From a bacterium (lineage in GTDB: Bacteria; Chloroflexota; Chloroflexia; Chloroflexales; Kallotenuaceae): DNA of 58,330 nt. Made by a program: the position numbers and the translations under genes. The DNA lies in contig JADDQF010000141.1 of assembly GCA_016781505.1 (NCBI GenBank), positions 1 to 58,330 of the forward strand, written 5' to 3'. Shown piece after piece: positions 54,036-58,330 of the stretch (position 1 is the stretch's first letter; each line of letters opens with the position of its first letter). The notes under the pieces are model-generated. The model was not told where the DNA came from and made no database searches. It saw only the letters and a list, made by a program, of their open reading frames with translations.

Positions 54036-54861
54036 TTAATCTTGCCAGCTCACAAGCAGCCGCTCCAAGCTGAGTACCACCGTGCTGAAAAGCAACGTCA
54101 TCAAGCCGAGACACACCAGCGCGACAAAGATCAGCGGCGTGTCTAAGAAGCCGCGCGCCACATTGATCATTGCGCCGAGGCCAAACCGCGAGCCGATAAA
54201 TTCGCCTACGACCGCGCCGGTGGTTGCGTAGGCTAAACTGGTGCGAAAGCCGCTGAACAAAATCGGCAGCGCTAGCGGCACTTCGATGTAGCGCAGCCGT
54301 TGCCACCATGTTGCTCCTTCCACCAGCCCCACCTCGCGCAGCTCGCGCGAAACGCCGCGCACGCCGGCAACGGTGCTGCTGAAAATGGGAAAGACAACCA
54401 CAATCGCCGCAATCAGGATGTTGCGCGTTATGTCCGAGCTGTAGCCGAGCCAGATTAATGATTAATGGTGCAACCGCAATAACCGGAATCGCTTGGGCCG
54501 CGGCAAGGTACGGTGCGATCCAGCGCTCCAACCGGCGAGAGTGGGCCACCAGGTAGCCGACAAGTGAACCAACCAACAGGGCTAGCCCAAAGCCGCCCAG
54601 CGACTCGATCAACGTCGGAACAACATGCTGCACCAATGTGCCATCACCTATGGCTTGCCCAAACCGGTTCAGCACATCGACCGGACCAGGCAGCAACCAA
54701 GGCGGCGTGCCAAGCAGCAGCACCAGTGCTTGCCAGGCGGCAAGCAGAACTGCGCCTGAGAGCAACAAGGTTGTGCTTTGGGCGCGCGGGCTAGTAGCGG
54801 TTGTGGACGCGGACGATGAGAAGAGCCAACGCAAGGCCTGTGTGCGCTCAGGCTGCTTCAT
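54036..54861 (-). pseudogene. ribX: Riboflavin ABC transporter permease RibX, frameshifted
   Basis: A SsuC/BPD-type permease read in two frames. Frame A from ATG 54861 (MKQPERTQALRWLF) gives membrane helices and IAPYLAAAQAIPVIAVAPLII, then goes out of frame. Frame B resumes as LGYSSDITRNILIAAIVVVF then SSTVAGVRGVSRELREVGLV, with the EAA-like loop and the end LERLLVSWQD (stop 54036). At the junction (54453-54466) a tandem duplication GATTAAT GATTAAT is visible, a likely cause of the +1 shift. The gene is either inactive, phase-variable, or this is a sequence error. It lies directly after an FMN riboswitch and before ribY. Confidence 0.8.
54453..54466. repeat. 7-bp tandem duplication at the ribX frameshift
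   Basis: GATTAAT occurs twice in direct succession, at the point where the permease changes frame. Removing one copy, or one base, restores a single ORF (APLIW- or APLIIIWLG-type reading). Confidence 0.85.
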
Positions 54862-54920
54862 GCTGGTCGGGCGTATGCCTGCCCGCGGCCGATGCATCCA
54901 TGAGAAAGCTTTCGGCATCA

Positions 54921-54957
54921 TACACAACAAAACCCCGAAGGTACAGTACCTTCGGGG
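54921..54957 (-). terminator. FMN riboswitch expression-platform terminator
   Basis: CCCCGAAGGTAC (54933-54944), one base, GTACCTTCGGGG (54946-54957): a perfect 12-bp stem, followed on the minus strand by TTTTGTTG. It ends 60 bases before the permease ATG and should form when FMN is bound. Confidence 0.9.
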
Positions 54958-55028
54958 CAACGTAGCATAGCGCAAACACGCTACGCCTACAGGTGCGCGC
55001 ACCTATAGGGAAGCGGCAATAACGCTAC

Positions 55029-55194
55029 GCGATCTTCTATCATCCGGACTATACCGTCGGCTCTGGCTTTGTACCAGATCCACCGCTCACAACAGGTGAG
55101 ACGGGTCGCGGGCTAAGGCCAAGCTTATCAACCGTTGTGTCAAAGCTTTGCACATCACCGCCGGTCGGGAATCGCACCCTGCCCCGAAAATCGC
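55029..55194 (-). ncRNA. FMN riboswitch (RFN element)
   Basis: Minus strand contains the conserved blocks in order: TTCGGGGCAGGGTG, GATTCCCGACCGGCGGT, AGCCCGCGA, GCGGTGGAT, AGAGCCGACGGTATAG and AGTCCGGATG. Closing stem GCGATTTTC (55194-55186) pairs with GAAGATCGC (55037-55029). The aptamer binds FMN and lies upstream of ribX-ribY with a terminator between, so FMN should switch transport off. Confidence 0.95.
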
Positions 55195-55204
55195 TTATCC
55201 TGAT

Positions 55205-55233
55205 AGCGTACCACGGCTCAATTCACTCGTCAA
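55205..55233 (-). promoter_or_regulatory. Promoter of the riboflavin transport locus
   Basis: Minus strand TTGACG (55228-55233), 17 bp, TACGCT (55205-55210), 11 bases before the aptamer. Confidence 0.8.
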
Positions 55234-55358
55234 AACGTCCGGACGTTGGGGCAGGGCGTGCAGCCGCTTGGCTCTCCCCGCAAACAACACGCGCCGAAGT
55301 GCTCCATAACAGAGCTCCGGCGCATGCAAACACTTGGCGAAAAGAGACGAGCTAAGGA

Positions 55359-56381
55359 CTATACCATCTCGTGCAACTGTTTCTCCGACTGCACTGCTGC
55401 CTCGGCACGCTGCCGCGCGCTTACGACGAGCGCATTCGGCCGTTTAGCAAATGACGAATCTTCGGTGCAATCGGCAATCCCCACGCCGATTTCGAGCACA
55501 AGCTCACGAGTGGTATGAACCCGGTTCCACGCGTCTACGGCCGCATCAATGCGCTTGCGCCACGCTGCAGCGCCACTGGCATTTGTTTCGGTAAACAAAA
55601 CGGCGAATACATCAGCGTCGATGCGGGCGCAGCAGTCTACCAACCGCGATGTGCGCATGATAATGTCGGCAAGTGCTTGCCGCAGTGTATCACCGGCGTA
55701 TTCACCATAGCGCTCTTTCGCACTTTCGCAGGCCTCAATGGTGAGAACTGCAACCGCGTAAACGCTGCCGGAGTGGTTATGACGCGTTGCTTCACGCTGG
55801 AGCACAGCTTCAAAGCTGTCCGCGGCGAACAGACCGGTAGACGGATCGATATTTGGATGGATTGCCTGGGTCTGTTCGATCCGCTCGGAGTGCCGGGATA
55901 GCTCGGCCTGCGCGAGTTCCGGCATCAACAGCCGGGCGAAAAGCTGTAACGACGCGACGTCCCCATCCGAAAAGTGCCGTGGCGTAGAATTGGCGACCCA
56001 GAGCGAGCCAAACACGCGCCCATCTTCCATAAACAGGGGCACCCCTAGATAGGACTGAATATTCAGCTCAAGCTTTTGGGCAACGGTTCGCAATGTTGCA
56101 GGCGCTTGTGCAATGTCGTTGATGCGCAGCGGCTGCCCGGTTTCGAGCATATGCACGCAAAAGGTGTCTAACACGTTATAAAGTTGTCCCGGACGGATGG
56201 CATGATGTTGATCGACGACGGACATCAGTGTGTATGTCGTACTTTCAATCCGCGCAACCACTGCCAAGCGTGTGTTCAGCAATCGGGCAACCATATCGGG
56301 GATGGCCTCGACGATGTCGCTAAGGCTCGTGCTCGCTCCAGATTCGGGCGAGCCATTGGCGAGGGAAGCCGGTTTAAGCAT
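55359..56381 (-). CDS. GAF-GGDEF protein with degenerate GGDEF site
   Basis: 340 residues from ATG 56381 (AAGGAG upstream). A GAF sensor (about 20-155: NTRLAVVARIESTTYTLMSV, LRINDIAQAP, YLGVPLFMEDGRVFGSLWVA) precedes a GGDEF-like domain (DPSTGLFAADSFEAVLQREA from 179). The active-site GG(D/E)EF is replaced by RIDADVF (253-259), so cyclic-di-GMP synthesis is unlikely; it may bind nucleotides as a sensor or act by partner contact. Monocistronic, upstream of the riboflavin locus on the same strand. Confidence 0.8.
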   Translation of the reverse strand: MLKPASLANGSPESGASTSLSDIVEAIPDMVARLLNTRLAVVARIESTTYTLMSVVDQHHAIRPGQLYNVLDTFCVHMLETGQPLRINDIAQAPATLRTVAQKLELNIQSYLGVPLFMEDGRVFGSLWVANSTPRHFSDGDVASLQLFARLLMPELAQAELSRHSERIEQTQAIHPNIDPSTGLFAADSFEAVLQREATRHNHSGSVYAVAVLTIEACESAKERYGEYAGDTLRQALADIIMRTSRLVDCCARIDADVFAVLFTETNASGAAAWRKRIDAAVDAWNRVHTTRELVLEIGVGIADCTEDSSFAKRPNALVVSARQRAEAAVQSEKQLHEMV

Positions 56382-56716
56382 TGCTTCCGAACTCCTTAGA
56401 TAAAACGTAAAACAAAATGACGGGTTCGGTCTGGCCATCACGGGCCTGTCTGCTACGATCACGGTAGCGAACATTACGATACGCCATCGCAGGGCTGTGC
56501 AGCAAGATACCGAAGTCCTGCACCGATAGCACCAGTTATGTCATGGGGGTTTGCGCTGTTAGGAGCGGGCTGTGCGACCAGACATGCTGCGCCGTGTCAG
56601 GGCGGATGGAAACAGTGGCCAGGGGAAGGTGGCCACTGCGAGCGGTGCATGGACTAGCGCGTGAACCGGGGAGCGCAGTGGCGTTTGGGACACACTTCGA
56701 CCCATGCATAACTCCT

Positions 56717-57562
56717 TCAAGCACTCGGGGTTACGGGAATGTCGCGTCCCAAGCTGCCCAACACTTCATCGCGAATCACAAGCATGTCGCGGGCAACCGC
56801 CTCGAGGTGACGACGCTGTGCTTGATCGGCTAGTGCTTCCAGGATTGTCGGCACTTCCGGCGTTACATCGTGTGGCCGCGCTGCCAACAAGGCTCGCCGC
56901 GCTTCCGGCGACTCAGCATCCAGCAGGGTTTGAATAAATTGGAGCGTTGGATGCGGCTGCACTAAGGGCAGTGCCTCGATCCTTTGCTCCAACGCCACCG
57001 CAAGGTCGGGGTGTTCTGCGGCTTGGAGCTGTTGAACATAGTCCCGTAAATGGTTCAGCGCTTCCTGCGTCAGCAGCACGGGATGGGCTTCGGCAACTCT
57101 GCGCACTGCGCCGGGCGTGGGCGCTTCCATCAGCGCCCGCAGGCCGGCCGAAAGTTCATCCCCTGCGGCGAGCATCTCGCCCATGACGGCGCGTCGCAGG
57201 TCGTCCATTCCTACCACGGTATGCGCGGTAGTCAGGTACGTTGCGCGCTCAGCCAGCGGGATCGAGGCGATCAGCTGCTGGCCAAGCTGGCGGGCGATCT
57301 GCTGATCCTGTTGGGGCGTGCTCTGCTCCTGGGCAGCAAACACCAACAACTGGTTGCTTTGGTCGTGAAAGAGCAGCGGGACATCTAGCGGATGCGCCGT
57401 GCCACAATGCGGGCAGTGCGCCAGATGCATGGTGCTTTCCTGGATCTGCGCCACAAGCTCTGGACGCTCAGCAGCATCAACGATCAGCCATACCTCCGCG
57501 TTGAATTGTTGCTTACAGCTCCCGCAGGCGACTTCGACGGTTTGTGCGAATGATCGGCTCAT
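56717..57562 (-). CDS. CpXC-domain protein
   Basis: 281 residues from ATG 57562 (GGGGAGCAGGTT upstream). The N-terminus has two zinc knuckles: VACGSCKQQF and HCPHCGTAHPLDVPLLFHD, the CpXC motif pair, with a beta-rich domain to about 80. The long helical C-terminus (about 90-281) with repeated LxxLLxA-type segments (VVGMDDLRRAVMGEM, HLRDYVQQLQAAEHPDLAVA) is extra to the core family. Function unknown; predicted zinc-binding. Confidence 0.8.
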   Translation of the reverse strand: MSRSFAQTVEVACGSCKQQFNAEVWLIVDAAERPELVAQIQESTMHLAHCPHCGTAHPLDVPLLFHDQSNQLLVFAAQEQSTPQQDQQIARQLGQQLIASIPLAERATYLTTAHTVVGMDDLRRAVMGEMLAAGDELSAGLRALMEAPTPGAVRRVAEAHPVLLTQEALNHLRDYVQQLQAAEHPDLAVALEQRIEALPLVQPHPTLQFIQTLLDAESPEARRALLAARPHDVTPEVPTILEALADQAQRRHLEAVARDMLVIRDEVLGSLGRDIPVTPSA

Positions 57563-57586
57563 AACCTGCTCCCCTCTGCCGCTTTA

Positions 57587-57592
57587 AGTATA
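57587..57592 (-). promoter_or_regulatory. Extended -10 for the CpXC gene
   Basis: Minus strand TGCTATACT, 25 bases upstream of the ATG at 57562; no good -35. Confidence 0.45.
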
Positions 57593-57807
57593 GCATAATG
57601 ACTGGTTGGCCCCTGGCGGGTGTTGGGGTTAGCTCCCGAAGCGCCATCCATACGTATGCGCAGATGATTGTGTACAACCACCCCAAAATAATTTACACTA
57701 CAACAGTCGGCAAGAAGGTCAAAACCCGCGCTACACTGTGGACTATCGGGTCGTGAGCCGAGGGTGTCTCGAGTAGTGGTTGTAGCATATTCCGTGGTGC
57801 GTGTGGA

Positions 57808-57835
57808 TTGACGGTTATCTTGACTTGCGTATAAT
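57808..57835 (+). promoter_or_regulatory. Promoter of coxB
   Basis: TTGACG (57808-57813), 16 bp, TATAAT (57830-57835), about 157 bases upstream of the ATG. Confidence 0.6.
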
Positions 57836-57992
57836 GAACCACGAGCCTCTTAACCGGCGTGTGGCCAAAATTCCCGTGTCTGGCTCGCGTGGATCGTTGT
57901 GATCGTGCCGCTTAGAAAGTGGGTAACAGAGGAAAGTGCGGCCATGGCAAAACGCTGTGGACCACAATGGACATTAGTGGTGGGGAGAAAGA

Positions 57993-58330
57993 ATGCCGCC
58001 CTTTCGTAAGCGAACTTTTCGAACAACAAGCTTTGTAACCTTGATCATCGCTTCCGTGCTGTTGGCCGGCTGTGGCGTAGCCGAATTACCGATGAGTACC
58101 TTTTCAAACGATGGGTTTGAAAGCCAACAGATTCAGAAGTTGTTTTGGCCAATTTTCTGGATGGGCATGGCTGTTTTTGTGGTGGTCAATGGTATTTTGT
58201 TGATTTCGATTGTCCGTTACCGCCGTCGGCCCGAGGACGGTATTCCCGTCCAACTCCATGGCAACACGCGCGTTGAGCTGGCGTGGACAATTGCGCCGGC
58301 CATCCTGGTGCTGGGTATTGCGGTGATGAC
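57993..58330 (+). CDS. coxB: Cytochrome c oxidase subunit II, 5' part
   Basis: 112 codons, then the window ends. MPPFRKRTFRTTSFVTLIIA leads to LLAGC, a lipoprotein signal; then two membrane helices (LFWPIFWMGMAVFVVVNGIL and WTIAPAILVLGIAVM) with the hairpin RYRRRPEDGIPVQLHGNTRVE between them, the standard CoxB N-terminus (HGNTRVELAWTIAPA). The CuA domain is outside the window. The enzyme is the terminal oxidase of aerobic respiration. GGGGAG precedes the ATG. Confidence 0.9.
   Translation, partial: MPPFRKRTFRTTSFVTLIIASVLLAGCGVAELPMSTFSNDGFESQQIQKLFWPIFWMGMAVFVVVNGILLISIVRYRRRPEDGIPVQLHGNTRVELAWTIAPAILVLGIAVM

Larger units (their letters stand above)
57563..57992. other. Divergent intergenic region CpXC / coxB
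   Basis: 430 bases without a gene. It contains a minus -10 TGCTATACT (57587-57592) about 25 bases from the CpXC start and the coxB promoter (57808-57835). The 150-base coxB leader shows no structure I can assign. I see no RNA gene. Confidence 0.5.

Noticed and set aside
55137-55355. Short plus-strand ORF
   Set aside because: It lies over the FMN riboswitch and promoter on the other strand.
56608-56640. Hairpin AGTGGCC...GGCCACT behind the CpXC gene
   Set aside because: Short stem about 80 bases away without a U-run; not convincing as a terminator.

Overview
The window looks like chromosomal DNA from a Chloroflexota bacterium, most likely class Chloroflexia. The signs are gene content and order (rpsF-ssb-rpsR, hrcA-grpE-dnaK-dnaJ, rpsB-tsf-pyrH-frr-uppS-cdsA-rseP, rplU-rpmA-rpmE), an FMN riboswitch in front of RibX/RibY-type riboflavin ABC transporter genes, threonine/proline-rich surface proteins and small C-plus (zinc-binding) ribosomal proteins S18 and L31. 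A CopC/CopD-cytochrome c fusion, type II NADH dehydrogenase and the start of a cytochrome c oxidase subunit II suggest aerobic respiration. The genus cannot be fixed from the sequence alone. There are no insertion sequences, prophage genes, CRISPR arrays, rRNA or tRNA genes that I can see.

Layout. 1-9466 (minus strand): a cut-off PH-domain membrane protein, a membrane-anchored parvulin foldase, rpsF-ssb-rpsR, a MacB/LolCDE-like ABC pair, a LolA-like lipoprotein, an orphan histidine kinase, and a CobW-like metal GTPase overlapping a small unknown gene. 9585-14080 (plus): plsY, then moxR-DUF58-DUF4129. 14077-22053 (minus): queD with two small unknown genes, a Cas4-like membrane nuclease split in two, rseP, and the translation/isoprenoid/phospholipid operon back to rpsB. 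22367-26195 (plus): DUF4230 protein, Era with an unusual N-terminal extension, and hisS with a candidate attenuator leader. 26269-34681 (minus): deoxynucleoside kinase, hflX, leuS with a leucine leader peptide and terminator, and a copper cluster. 35144-40928 (minus): rlmB and the CIRCE-controlled heat-shock operon. 41270-43767 (minus): DUF1786 and NDH-2. 44030-47062 (plus): a YbaK-type deacylase, a 32-residue conserved protein, and a fused homocysteine methyltransferase/MTHFR behind a possible SAM riboswitch. 47160-57562 (minus): nuclease-like and methyltransferase-like proteins, an AlbA/Schlafen regulator, tdk, rpmE/rpmA/rplU, a Usp protein, the riboflavin transport locus (permease frameshifted), a GAF/degenerate-GGDEF protein and a CpXC protein. 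57993-end (plus): coxB start.

The most interesting points are regulatory. leuS has a near-consensus promoter, a 25-residue leader peptide with five leucines and an intrinsic terminator, the classic layout of ribosome-mediated attenuation; hisS has a weaker version of the same layout. The riboflavin locus has a textbook FMN aptamer plus terminator, but its permease gene carries a frameshift at a 7-bp tandem duplication. Structurally unusual proteins are the two-piece membrane-tethered Cas4-like nuclease (two in-frame amber codons between the halves), the DUF2283-like/Era fusion, and the four-part CopC-CopD-YtkA-cytochrome c fusion.
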